NCBI GenBank assembly: GCA_964523395.1 | Contig: CAZFXS010000004.1 | Span: forward strand, 1-64,000 | Direction of reading: 5' to 3' | DNA from: JANYJZ01 sp964523395 | GTDB taxonomy: Bacteria > Bacteroidota > Ignavibacteria > UBA10030 > SZUA-254 | Length of the DNA stretch: 64,000 nucleotides | Notes under the pieces: generated by a model | What the model saw: the letters and a program-made list of their open reading frames with translations, nothing else | Told to the model about the DNA's origin: nothing | Databases searched by the model: none | Shown: piece by piece, positions 43,173 to 52,362 of the stretch | How the letters are laid out: each line of letters starts with the position of its first letter | Numbering within the stretch: the stretch's first letter is position 1 | Position numbers and translations under genes: made by a program

Positions 43173-43201
43173 AAGCTAAGGAAAATTCGCGTGACAGTCA
43201 A
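43173..43201 (-). promoter_or_regulatory. Promoter of the 14-repeat surface protein
   Basis: On the minus strand there is a -35 TTGACT (43201-43196), an exact 17-nt spacer and a -10 TAGCTT (43178-43173). The predicted start of transcription is about 43166. It separates this gene's expression from the upstream PGA operon. Confidence 0.5.
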
Positions 43202-43374
43202 GAACATATTCTGCCAGGGAATCTCGGGTACCATGTTTATGAATGGGGTATCAAGGCTGAACAGGTGGAAAAGAGTCAACAACTTTTATAAGTATTGATT
43301 GAGCTAATTAAAAGTTCAACGAACTCGTGCAACTTTTGAAAAGAATACGCCAGTAAAGAGTCTTGGCTGGGGCT

Positions 43375-44019
43375 TCATACTGAGGATTGACGTAATATGT
43401 TTTCCTCGGTAGTATCTAGCCATTCCCGCATAATACGTACAAAATTTCCAAACTCCTGCGGATGCCGTTGATTCACCTGTGGAAATCCCGGAAATAGTGT
43501 CGATCGAAACCCAACGCTCAATTCAAGCTGCACACCGCCGTGTCTGCATTTATTGATAAAATTATTATCCTGCTGACCGTGCCTGGTGTGAGGAGAAGTT
43601 ACCGCATGATATCCATTACTCACGAGGTAGGCTGACAACTGTTCTGCCATAAATATATTTCCGCCACCAACCTCAATGACAATCCCTTGCACGTTACATC
43701 CATGAACTGAAACCGCAATTGATGCGTTCTGTGCCAAACGCGTACAAACAGGGTCATCAAAATGTGTACTTGTAACATGCAGTGTTTTAAAACATCCTTT
43801 CCTGCGTTCACCACGAAACAAAAAATAATCAAACCTGCCGCCAGCAAGCTCAAGAACAATTTGATCTGTTCCCGGCTCAATACATCCCCCATGAGGAGCA
43901 AAAAGCTTCACTCTTGATTTTCTTGAGTCATCAGCGAGAATATTGTAGTTTTCGGCCGATGGAATACTCCGATACAGCGCCGTCATGCTGTAAAATGTGT
44001 CTTTGTGCTTTCTGTCCAT
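43375..44019 (-). CDS. Poly-gamma-glutamate hydrolase family protein (PghP/YjqB-like)
   Basis: This is a zinc-peptidase-fold enzyme of about 214 aa in the PGA-hydrolase family known from Bacillus phages. Motifs are RVKLFAPHGGCIEPGTDQIV (His43 and Glu48 as likely zinc ligands), AVSVHGC (His106, likely ligand) and VEVGGGN. Near the end is HGGVQLELSVGFRSTLFPG, with the likely catalytic Glu. It would cut gamma-glutamyl bonds. No signal peptide is visible. The start is set at ATG 44019; a TTG at 44028 would overlap the preceding stop codon. It is the last gene of the tightly packed PGA unit. Confidence 0.87.
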   Translation of the reverse strand: MDRKHKDTFYSMTALYRSIPSAENYNILADDSRKSRVKLFAPHGGCIEPGTDQIVLELAGGRFDYFLFRGERRKGCFKTLHVTSTHFDDPVCTRLAQNASIAVSVHGCNVQGIVIEVGGGNIFMAEQLSAYLVSNGYHAVTSPHTRHGQQDNNFINKCRHGGVQLELSVGFRSTLFPGFPQVNQRHPQEFGNFVRIMREWLDTTEENILRQSSV

Positions 44020-44024
44020 GTTTG

Positions 44025-45155
44025 TCAAAAAGAGTATTCAACCCCGATACCGATCTGATTATCTTGAAAACTACCTGCATCTCCGGGATCGCTCAAATTT
44101 GTCCGATTTTCTTCCCATGAGTATTGAACGGACCATTCGATCGGTGAAAAAAATGAGTAACGCAACTGTGTGGAAAGTTTTATGTATCGGTCAATTCTTC
44201 CGAAATGAAAAATGTCGGTGGGTTTTCCTGAACGGTATTCCTGGTATTCATAGTTTACCGCAGGTTGCACTTCCAAGGCTGCCCCGATGATAGGTTTAAG
44301 GTTTACCGTACCGGAGAGAACCAAGCCGTACATACGTGAAGAAATATCCGCAAGGCTATCATATACCGGGTCATTGAACATGTTCCTTCCGTTCGCCCAA
44401 ATCTCGGCAAAAGATACGTTACAGTTCCCCCTCACCCATCGGGAAAACCTGTATTCACTCTCAATCCCATATTCATTGGCAGTATTATTACGTTCTTTGA
44501 ATTCATCATTATATGTTGAATACTCCCGTTTGTAATTCATCGACAGCGACAATTTTGATGTAACATGCCTTCCAATCTCGACAATGTAACTTCTTTTTGA
44601 CAACTCTTCCGCGATATAATGTGAAGGAAGTCTCGTGGGCTGACGATACCGTTTGTAGTACAGATTCCGCAAATAAAATTTGGGAAGATATGAGCCTTGA
44701 AAGGAAAGATAGTTTTTTTGCCAGAAATATTGTTTGAGCTCTACTCCCCATGTTGTATACGTGCGAAATGAATTCGTCCGATTCCAGTATCTATTAAACC
44801 TCGCGCGGAAAAGTGTCCGAAATTTTCTGGGAAACAGGTCTGGTGAAATAGTCAGGCGGGACTTTAGGCTAGTAACCCTGTCTGACGTGTTTGAAAGAAT
44901 ATATTTTGCCGGCTGAACCCCCCGGTTAAACTGATCTATTTCAGCATCAGAATATTCCATGATGTTATCATCGTAATTTTCATTAAGGCTGATGCTTCCG
45001 GAAATCCAGTCAAAACTTTCCTGCTGGACGAAGGTACTGTCCTGCGCCTTCGCTGAGTCATAACACTGCCACAGCACAAGCAGCATTAGAATTATTTTCC
45101 CTGATAAGAGCCGGGGATAGATGTTCTTGAGCATCTTCCGATTATTATTCTTCAT
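44025..45155 (-). CDS. Predicted outer-membrane beta-barrel protein of the PGA locus
   Basis: Unrecognised family. The 376-aa product has a signal peptide (about 16-38, ending AKAQ). It then has many alternating strands rich in Tyr/Trp/Arg (for example FRARFNRYWNRTNSFRTYTTWGVELKQYFW) and ends IGVEYSF, the C-terminal aromatic signature of outer-membrane barrels. About 14-18 strands can be imagined. It overlaps the upstream gene by 11 nt and stands directly before the hydrolase, so it may be the pore through which PGA leaves (inference). It could also be an unrelated porin. Confidence 0.72.
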   Translation of the reverse strand: MKNNNRKMLKNIYPRLLSGKIILMLLVLWQCYDSAKAQDSTFVQQESFDWISGSISLNENYDDNIMEYSDAEIDQFNRGVQPAKYILSNTSDRVTSLKSRLTISPDLFPRKFRTLFRARFNRYWNRTNSFRTYTTWGVELKQYFWQKNYLSFQGSYLPKFYLRNLYYKRYRQPTRLPSHYIAEELSKRSYIVEIGRHVTSKLSLSMNYKREYSTYNDEFKERNNTANEYGIESEYRFSRWVRGNCNVSFAEIWANGRNMFNDPVYDSLADISSRMYGLVLSGTVNLKPIIGAALEVQPAVNYEYQEYRSGKPTDIFHFGRIDRYIKLSTQLRYSFFSPIEWSVQYSWEENRTNLSDPGDAGSFQDNQIGIGVEYSF

Positions 45156-46071
45156 TTAAAAGATCTTTTGACGGAATTGAAAATTTTATTGAAACTGATT
45201 TGGCGAGTGTCTGATCAAAGGTACAGTGATAGGTGTGTTCTCCATCCGGAACATCTAAAGTAAACGTGACCGCTTTTCCCGGGACAACATCTTTCCATTC
45301 CTTATAATTCACAGCTAGTGATTTTGTGGTTTGAAGCGCTTTGCGTGAAACTACTTTTGCTCCCTCGCTTACAGTTATTGAGTATTTTTGCTTTCCCTTC
45401 ATTTTCTCATCATAGTTGAGGCGCGTACTAACACGAATCTTTGTCGGACCGACAACACGGAGCTGCACATCTCTCTCTTTTGATGCAACGTAATACGCTA
45501 TCAATTTTTCTTTTACCTGTACTGTGGCTACTTTATCATAACTCAGTGGTTGTACTGAAACAAGCTTTCCTTGTTGTTTAGCGGGCTGAAATAAAAATCT
45601 CAGTACCGCATCTTTTTGGGTGTGTTCCAGCATAACATCGAATACAAATGAACCCTCTTCCACCTTGTAAACACATTTTCGCGCTTTGCCTGGTACAACT
45701 CCGGGCATTGAAACAGTCGCATCGGAAGGTTGCGTCTGAGTAGTCTGTGTTTTAACCTCCGTTTTCCCATTGAACAATCGAATGGTATAGTTTTGATTTC
45801 CACTCTCATTCGACTGAAAGAGCAATCGACTCATGACAGTCAGCTTTCCGGGCCCGTCTACCTGTAACCGGACCTTTCCATTGGAGTGAATCATATAGTA
45901 TGATTTCTCTTTTCCCGAAACCTTAACTGAAATCTTGTCCGGATGTTCAGGTATGAGGTATCGGGTTTTTCTGCCGCCCGCAAAACCGGGCATGCAGCAA
46001 ACAAGCAAAAGAACTGTTACCTTAAAACGTACCGCAGCGATCTGCTTTAGGATATGTGCATGGGAATTCAT
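45145..46071 (-). CDS. Periplasmic two-repeat beta protein of the PGA locus
   Basis: Unrecognised. The 308-aa product has a signal peptide (about 15-32, CCMPGFAGG) and two related domains of about 125 aa. Each has a KVRLQVDGP/DVQLRVVGP strand, RLL(F/N)-(Q/Y)...NYTI/KYSI, PG(K)A and a VEEGSFVFDV/VPDGEHTY segment. The domains are beta-rich and Lys/Thr/Val-heavy, with no catalytic motif seen. It begins 2 nt after the PGA system gene and overlaps the barrel gene. A periplasmic guide or bridge between inner and outer membranes is the best guess (inference). Confidence 0.7.
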   Translation of the reverse strand: MNSHAHILKQIAAVRFKVTVLLLVCCMPGFAGGRKTRYLIPEHPDKISVKVSGKEKSYYMIHSNGKVRLQVDGPGKLTVMSRLLFQSNESGNQNYTIRLFNGKTEVKTQTTQTQPSDATVSMPGVVPGKARKCVYKVEEGSFVFDVMLEHTQKDAVLRFLFQPAKQQGKLVSVQPLSYDKVATVQVKEKLIAYYVASKERDVQLRVVGPTKIRVSTRLNYDEKMKGKQKYSITVSEGAKVVSRKALQTTKSLAVNYKEWKDVVPGKAVTFTLDVPDGEHTYHCTFDQTLAKSVSIKFSIPSKDLLNEE

Positions 46072-46073
46072 GG

Positions 46074-47198
46074 TCAGATTTGGTTTTCAAGTTGTGGGGT
46101 CCGGTGTTTAAAGAGATAATGCTTAACGTCAATTCTTATGACAATGAATACGATTATTGCCAGAATAATTGTTAACATAAGTGTACTTACAATAGAGTAG
46201 CGATCCTTAAAATAGAGTACTCCCTCTCCAAGCTCCGGTGCCGTATCTCCTATCTCGACAGGAAACCCATATTTCAGAGCAATTTTTTCCACATCCAATA
46301 GGTTAATCACCGGAATCCCCTGCTCTGCCATAATGTTAATTACGCCACGGGTAGGATAATTCCTGATTGCAAGGTGTTGAGTAAGGCCGGGAGGAATGAG
46401 TTTCGCGTTAGCAGTTCCGCCAAGTGAAGCGCTTCCACCTCCGATATTGACATAACATGCAATTGGTTTTCCCGCACTGATTTCTTTAAAGATATTCATC
46501 CGTGATTCAATACTCGCCTGGAGGGTTGTTTCATTCAAAACCCTCACGTTGTTTCGTTCAATCGCTGACTTTATCAGGTCCCGTCCTTCAGGAGAAAGCC
46601 CCCTTCCATTATCTGATGGCCCGCCAATTGACGCCGCGGTCGATTTAAATTGAAGAATTCCCCGTTCATTTAAAACGCGTTCCATGTCTACCCACGTCAA
46701 CGTCGGAATATTTGCACCCCAATCTGAGGCGCCTATCGAAGAGATAATTATTGGTGTAATTTCAAGTGCATCACAGGCAGCAAGAAATGAAATGTTCCAT
46801 CCCGGAAACGAACCAGTCATGCCAACCGCGACAATGCTGTGTTTTTTCACTTTGGCCTTTACAAGCATATCAACAAAAGCGGCTGCATAATTCGGATTGG
46901 TGGAAAGAATTTTTGCGGTGACAATGCCACGGTCTGACGTAATCGGTGTCCGCTCCTGCCCAATAAGCCCGGTGCGAAATGGATCGTTTTGAGGATCAAT
47001 AGCTATGCCAAGGGTTTTGCTGTAATCTTTGATTGCCTGTGAAGCCAGGAGCGCTGATTTGGCGGCCTGAAGTTTTTTATCATAATACGGTTGTCGCTGC
47101 GGTTCAGCAGTTTTTTCGGCAAGAAAAAAAACAATCATCGATAACAATGCCAATCCGATCAGAGTTATATTACCAGGTTTTCCTTCATTCATTTTCAT
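46074..47198 (-). CDS. Poly-gamma-glutamate system protein
   Basis: This protein of about 374 aa matches the pattern of the family annotated as 'poly-gamma-glutamate system protein', which accompanies PgsB and PgsC where PgsA is absent. It has transmembrane segments near the N-terminus (about 12-28) and C-terminus (about 340-362), with a large domain between them. That domain contains VGMTGSFPGWNISFLAACDAL, SSIGASDWGANIP and CYVNIGGGSASLGG, and is probably extracytoplasmic. ATG 47198 is chosen because GGAGGA lies 9 nt upstream and it overlaps the pgsC stop as ATGA. Confidence 0.85.
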   Translation of the reverse strand: MKMNEGKPGNITLIGLALLSMIVFFLAEKTAEPQRQPYYDKKLQAAKSALLASQAIKDYSKTLGIAIDPQNDPFRTGLIGQERTPITSDRGIVTAKILSTNPNYAAAFVDMLVKAKVKKHSIVAVGMTGSFPGWNISFLAACDALEITPIIISSIGASDWGANIPTLTWVDMERVLNERGILQFKSTAASIGGPSDNGRGLSPEGRDLIKSAIERNNVRVLNETTLQASIESRMNIFKEISAGKPIACYVNIGGGSASLGGTANAKLIPPGLTQHLAIRNYPTRGVINIMAEQGIPVINLLDVEKIALKYGFPVEIGDTAPELGEGVLYFKDRYSIVSTLMLTIILAIIVFIVIRIDVKHYLFKHRTPQLENQI

Positions 47199-47686
47199 AT
47201 TACCCAATCCTCCATGATAAATACTTCACCCCCGGTAATGATCATCAGGATAAGGCGAATAAACACCGCGGCAATGATAAGAGTGGTGATAGTTTTGATT
47301 ACCCCCTGCTTTTCCATCCAGCCTGCGATCAACCCCGGGATAATCAATCCAATTGTTTGCAATTCCAGTGTCAGTGCGTTGGTTTGAATAACCAGCACTT
47401 CCCTGGAAAGCCACCCGAAAAGGAAACCGACAAGAATTACCATGACAATTCTTCTTCTGCCATAAACAAACATATACTGAGACAAGAATTTCATTGTAAG
47501 AAAGGTCAGCAGGCTTACCAAAATCGTACCGACAATACGCAACGGATGGTGAATCATTAGTGCTACATATCCCGGTACAACCATTCCTCCTGCAGCAAGT
47601 CCGAGTGTCTCCGTAAACAAAAGACTTAACACCAGACCGATTCCGATTGACTGAATGATAATTTCACGGACAGCTTCAGTATGCAT
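47195..47686 (-). CDS. pgsC: Poly-gamma-glutamate biosynthesis protein PgsC/CapC
   Basis: This 163-aa polytopic membrane protein is an essential partner of PgsB. About five hydrophobic segments are visible; signature stretches are SIGIGLVLSLLFTETLGLAAGGMVVPGYVAL and LTMKFLSQYMFVYGRRRIVM. Its size and start agree with the family (about 150 aa in Bacillus). It overlaps pgsB by 11 nt and the next gene by 4 nt (ATGA), implying translational coupling and a fixed stoichiometry. Confidence 0.92.
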   Translation of the reverse strand: MHTEAVREIIIQSIGIGLVLSLLFTETLGLAAGGMVVPGYVALMIHHPLRIVGTILVSLLTFLTMKFLSQYMFVYGRRRIVMVILVGFLFGWLSREVLVIQTNALTLELQTIGLIIPGLIAGWMEKQGVIKTITTLIIAAVFIRLILMIITGGEVFIMEDWVI

Positions 47687-48851
47687 ATTCTATTCCCCTA
47701 TTCGTAAAGTGGCCCACTATTTCCTCGCCAAACCCGACGATATTGCCGATGCCGACTACGAGCGAATGCGCATCTGTCAAAAGCAGAACATGTTCAAATA
47801 CTTCTTTTGCCGACAGGTCGGTAAGGTTGGAGATTTTGGACGCCGAAAGCCCAAGAGCAACTGCCCTGTGTTCAAGGGCTGACGTCAGTTCACCCGCTAA
47901 AATAAAATGATCAGCAGTAATTTTTTGCGCTATTAACTCTGCCATACTTTCAGTCCGTTGAATCCTGTCTTTCCTGCAATTTACAATCACAATGATTTTT
48001 TTTTCCGGGGTAATGACCGGTTTTAACAGTTTCCATATTACCTCATATGAATCAGGATCGTTCGCGGCAAAAGCATTTACAAACTCCAGCTTTTTCTCTG
48101 ATTGTATTACTGTAAAAATTCTCAATACCCCAGGATCGGGAATGGCATGCTTCATTCCCTCCAGGGCAGCAGATGTGGAGACTCCTAGATGCTGACACAC
48201 GGCCAGCGCAAGCGCAACATTCTCTTTATGTTCGAGATAGGTGAATCCCCTCATCATATCATCTGTAATATTCTCGGAAGTTACGCGATGAATTTCCGAT
48301 TTTCGTTTGCGGGCAATTTCTTCAAATACGTGGAAATATGCTTGCTCGCAAGTAAAGAGAATACCATTCTCGGGAATTGTATTGCCTAATGACCTTGCCA
48401 CATCCGAAACGGTTGGGCCCATCTCATCAAGGTGGTCGGCACGAACATTTGTAATAACACCAACAGTGGAGTGAATCATATGCCTTTCCGCAAGCCGCTG
48501 ATTTCCGGGAAGCACCGCCATGCATTCAACAACCAAGGTATGCACGGCCATATCCAACGCTTTTCGCGCTACCTTCAGTTGTTCAATAATGTTAGCTTTC
48601 CCAATACGCCAAATACGAACCTGCTTTCCGGAAGGAAAAATATAACACGGCATCGTGCCGGTAGTTTTCCCAAGTGTTTTTATTCCACCGCCTTGTAATC
48701 CTCCTGTGATTAACCGCGTAACCGAGGATTTTCCCCTTGTTCCGTTCACGTGAACACGTTCAGGAATTTTTTTGATAGTGTTCTGATGGCTACGGTATTC
48801 CCATAGCCCTAGAATTACGAGCAAAAAAATTAATGCTAATGTAAAAATCAT
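47676..48851 (-). CDS. pgsB: Poly-gamma-glutamate synthase PgsB/CapB
   Basis: This 391-aa ATP-dependent amide ligase related to Mur ligases polymerises glutamate through gamma links. An N-terminal membrane helix (residues 1-17) is followed by HVNGTRGKSSVTRLITGGL (P-loop, about 36-54). ITNVRADHLDEMGPTV is a Mur-ligase metal/nucleotide contact, and FVNAFAANDPDS lies in the C-terminal lobe. Length equals the Bacillus enzyme. It starts 9 nt after the stop of the giant T9SS protein and overlaps pgsC. Confidence 0.93.
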   Translation of the reverse strand: MIFTLALIFLLVILGLWEYRSHQNTIKKIPERVHVNGTRGKSSVTRLITGGLQGGGIKTLGKTTGTMPCYIFPSGKQVRIWRIGKANIIEQLKVARKALDMAVHTLVVECMAVLPGNQRLAERHMIHSTVGVITNVRADHLDEMGPTVSDVARSLGNTIPENGILFTCEQAYFHVFEEIARKRKSEIHRVTSENITDDMMRGFTYLEHKENVALALAVCQHLGVSTSAALEGMKHAIPDPGVLRIFTVIQSEKKLEFVNAFAANDPDSYEVIWKLLKPVITPEKKIIVIVNCRKDRIQRTESMAELIAQKITADHFILAGELTSALEHRAVALGLSASKISNLTDLSAKEVFEHVLLLTDAHSLVVGIGNIVGFGEEIVGHFTNRGIEYAY

Positions 48852-48860
48852 TGTCTCTCT

Positions 48861-51800
48861 TTATTTAAGAAGTACCATTTTCCTGACCTGGCTTGACCGT
48901 GAGCCCGGTTGATCTATAGGTACAACGTCAAGCCGGTAATAATACACACCAGCCGCCATTCCTTGTGCATCCCATGTTCGCATATACACACCCGGGGAAA
49001 GTTGTTCATTAATTAGCGTGGCTGTCTCTCTTCCTAAGGGGTCAAAAATCTTAAGCTGAACAAACCCACCTTGTGGAATTTTACAACTAAATAACGTGCT
49101 GGGATTGAATGGGTTGGGGTAATTTTGTTCCAGAACAGCGTTTTGCGGCAAACTCTGATTATCACCGGCAGAACTATGATCTACGGAAATCCATGCACTG
49201 ACGTGCTGGCGAACAACAGGAATGGATATCGCACCTTTGCCTTGCATAGGAATCCCAAGTGGCATACTCTCAACTGAAAATTGATAAAACGCGTCAGCAT
49301 TATGAATATCCCAAGAAATCTTCACGACAGAACCTGGGTTTGAAATTTCTACCGGAAACTTTTCGATAACAATACTTTCGTGTAACACTTCCACGGATTT
49401 GTCTGAAGATCTATATCGTACATCAAATACTCCTTCAGGGGGCATCGGAGGCAGCTCTGAAATCTTTTCAGTATCCTCTGCTCTGTTGTCCGTCATCAGA
49501 GTTAGAATTCTGTTGCTCCCCCCTTGATCAGTAAATGTAAACCGATCGCCGCTCATCTCTCTATCCCTGAGAGGCCCTCCCGCACCTTGCGTGTTATTTA
49601 AATACTTACCAGAGAACAAAGAATTTATCACAATTAACCCTGGTCGGTCTACTTTAACCCAGTATCCAGAACCAGGATGTATTGAGTCCGCAGTTGAATA
49701 TCCCTCAACCGCATTAAATCCGAAAATACTTGATGTAATATTTAATGGTGGTAATGGAGTAATTACTGTAGCTGAAACCGTGTTTGAAAGTGATCCAATA
49801 ATATTCCAATTGTTGTTTACGGCAACAGTTTCCTGGGTTATTGGTTGACCTCCCAGAGTGAAACTTTGAGAAGACGGGTATTTTACCCAGTATCCCGACC
49901 CGTTGTTTAATGTCTCACGCACTGCATAACTCCCGGTGTATGAAAATGCTGAAGAACTCGCCTCTGAAAAAAGGACGCTTTTTTGATAATTCCCGACAAC
50001 CAACGGCACCGATACTAAGTTCCAACCTGATTGCAGGTCCATTGGTATGATGACAGATGAACCGGGATCAAGGACCGAAATTGTAATTTGTTCGCTATCA
50101 GCTAATACACCGTCCGTGGCTGAAAATGTGACTGGATAATTTCCGATTTGACCTAATGTGGGAGTCCATGTAAACAGGCCGTGCCCGTTTGCACTATCGA
50201 CAAACGAGGCCCCCGGCGGCAGACCATTTACTGTTAAAGCCGGAATTGTCATTTCTGAATCTGCGGCCGTTACCACAAACTCCAGAGTATTTCCTGCCAG
50301 TACATTTTTATTGCCAATTACCCCAAGAACGGGAGGGTGATTAACAAAAGTATATGTTGTCCTAAATACTCCATGTGTTCCGCTACCCGCGTAAAGTACA
50401 AATGGGCCAGATGGATCACTCTCCAATGTATAAAATTCAAGATCAGACAGCCCCAGATTAATACTTTGCCAGTGAGAACCGCTATCAGCACTAACAAAAA
50501 TACCATCACCAAACGTAGCACAAAAGAATATCTTATGATCAGTTGAGTGAATCATAACATTACGCACAGAATGGACAATGGGAAGTTGAGAATGCAGTGC
50601 CCACGATATACCGCTGTCCGTACTTTTATATATCCTGCCGCTATCGGCACCGGCATACACCGTAGCATGGTTTGAGTAATCTATTGTGAGTGAACGGATA
50701 AACATATCTTGAGGCAGGAATCCATTAGCCGATGAAACATTTACCCATGACGTACCTGCATCGGTAGTCCTGAATAAATACAAGGAGTCTGTTCCAGCAT
50801 AGATAGTGTTTGGATTTACGGGATCGAGAGCCATTGATCGTATCGATGTTCCGGCGGGAATTCCGTTGTTTGCCGGCACCCATGAAATCCCGCCATCATT
50901 GGTTACATAGACACCATTTCCCGTTCCTGCAAATACTATATTAACATTCGATGGATGAACGCTTAATGTTCTTACAAAATGATTTATTGCTGTTGTATCG
51001 GTTAGCCCCCATGTGACCCCGGCATCATTACTTCTATATACCCCCGTACCATAGGCAGCAGTATAGATTGTTGATGGAGAGCTGGTTATTCCAATTGATG
51101 TAATCGCGTTCGATGTGTTAAGTGCGGCGACTCGCGACCAATTGAGCCCCTGATTATTCGACATCCAAAGTCCGTCGCCAAATTCCATCCCGGCAAAGAT
51201 ATGTCCATCACCATTACGGCGAATAACCCTTGGGGCCGTACCGAGCATTCCATTGTTTCGTGACACCCAGTTAACACCGGCATTCATCGAGCGATATACT
51301 CCAAAACCTTCTGTCCCAAGTATTATCGTATTTTGCTGAAGAGGATTAACCGCCATTGATGTAACAGGAGATTGCGTTCCAGGAAGTCCATTACCTTGTA
51401 ACCAGCCAACCGTAGTGTCACCAAGGGACCGGTAATAAAGTCCTCCGAGCGAGTCTGTACCAGCATAACGGTAAGAGGAAGTAAACTCTACAGTATTTAT
51501 TTGAAGATCCTGCAAAGGATTTGGGGTGGTTCCCCCATTAATTTCAGTCCAGTTAACTCCGGCATTTGTTGATTTATACACTCCCTTCGCAGCTGTTCCT
51601 ATAATTAAGCTGGAGGCCGGACTGTTAGTGCTTACTGCAATTGAACGGACACTACTTCTTATCCCAACACTGCGTTGGACTTGTTCCCACGACGCGCCTC
51701 CGTTCGTACTTCGAAAGAGGGCACCTCCACTTCCAATATCTCCGATTGACCCTCCGACATAAAGAGAGTCCGTTCCAAACAAACTTACAGACCATTGATG

Positions 51801-52307
51801 CAGTAAAGTTTCATTTGAAACCGGGTCACTGACTGTAACTGTGTTCCACGATGTCCCCTGATTAGTGGTTTTGTAAAGACCCGAGCCATATGTCGCAGCA
51901 AACAGAGAACCTGAAACCGCATCGTATGCCAATCCGCGAACAGAAAACGGTGTGGAAATTGACATGGCCCATGATGTACCCCCATTCGTTGTTTTAAAAA
52001 CACCGTCATTTGTTCCACAAAAAACTGTGGTATTTGATATAGCAATCACCGACCGGATATATCCGTTTGTTAAGCCATTTTTTACAGAAACCCAGCTTCC
52101 TCCACCGTCGGTTGACTTAAAAACCCCCCAACCGAATGCACCGGTAAAAATGACATTCGTATCCTGTGGTGAAACAGATATAGCTTTGATAACTTTATAA
52201 GATGGTCCGGTTGTTGTCCAAGATACTTGCCCTGAAAGGTCCACGGCAAAAAGAACTATGAGTATGGATATGAAAAGATATATCCGTGAAGAATATGCGT
52301 TCATCAT
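48861..52307 (-). CDS. T9SS-sorted surface protein with BNR/YCF48-like repeats and Ig-like domain
   Basis: This 1148-aa protein has a signal peptide (about 1-27) and about 13 repeats of the T.(N/D)GG.SW type (about 30-640), which form sialidase/sortilin-like beta-propellers. A putative Ig domain follows (about 650-745, NHPPVLGVIGNKNVLAGNTLEF). Next comes the WNLVS/GYWV module (about 755-905) also found in the 40103-43117 protein, then the SELPPMPPEGVFDVRY region. It ends with the sorting domain NYPNPFNPSTLFS ... GVYYYRL. It lies only 9 nt before pgsB on the same strand, so it is probably the first large gene of the PGA transcript. Confidence 0.88.
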   Translation of the reverse strand: MMNAYSSRIYLFISILIVLFAVDLSGQVSWTTTGPSYKVIKAISVSPQDTNVIFTGAFGWGVFKSTDGGGSWVSVKNGLTNGYIRSVIAISNTTVFCGTNDGVFKTTNGGTSWAMSISTPFSVRGLAYDAVSGSLFAATYGSGLYKTTNQGTSWNTVTVSDPVSNETLLHQWSVSLFGTDSLYVGGSIGDIGSGGALFRSTNGGASWEQVQRSVGIRSSVRSIAVSTNSPASSLIIGTAAKGVYKSTNAGVNWTEINGGTTPNPLQDLQINTVEFTSSYRYAGTDSLGGLYYRSLGDTTVGWLQGNGLPGTQSPVTSMAVNPLQQNTIILGTEGFGVYRSMNAGVNWVSRNNGMLGTAPRVIRRNGDGHIFAGMEFGDGLWMSNNQGLNWSRVAALNTSNAITSIGITSSPSTIYTAAYGTGVYRSNDAGVTWGLTDTTAINHFVRTLSVHPSNVNIVFAGTGNGVYVTNDGGISWVPANNGIPAGTSIRSMALDPVNPNTIYAGTDSLYLFRTTDAGTSWVNVSSANGFLPQDMFIRSLTIDYSNHATVYAGADSGRIYKSTDSGISWALHSQLPIVHSVRNVMIHSTDHKIFFCATFGDGIFVSADSGSHWQSINLGLSDLEFYTLESDPSGPFVLYAGSGTHGVFRTTYTFVNHPPVLGVIGNKNVLAGNTLEFVVTAADSEMTIPALTVNGLPPGASFVDSANGHGLFTWTPTLGQIGNYPVTFSATDGVLADSEQITISVLDPGSSVIIPMDLQSGWNLVSVPLVVGNYQKSVLFSEASSSAFSYTGSYAVRETLNNGSGYWVKYPSSQSFTLGGQPITQETVAVNNNWNIIGSLSNTVSATVITPLPPLNITSSIFGFNAVEGYSTADSIHPGSGYWVKVDRPGLIVINSLFSGKYLNNTQGAGGPLRDREMSGDRFTFTDQGGSNRILTLMTDNRAEDTEKISELPPMPPEGVFDVRYRSSDKSVEVLHESIVIEKFPVEISNPGSVVKISWDIHNADAFYQFSVESMPLGIPMQGKGAISIPVVRQHVSAWISVDHSSAGDNQSLPQNAVLEQNYPNPFNPSTLFSCKIPQGGFVQLKIFDPLGRETATLINEQLSPGVYMRTWDAQGMAAGVYYYRLDVVPIDQPGSRSSQVRKMVLLK

Positions 52308-52362
52308 GAATACCTTTTAATTAATTTTAAATTACTTGGGGGGTGAAGCTAAAAAACGAAGA

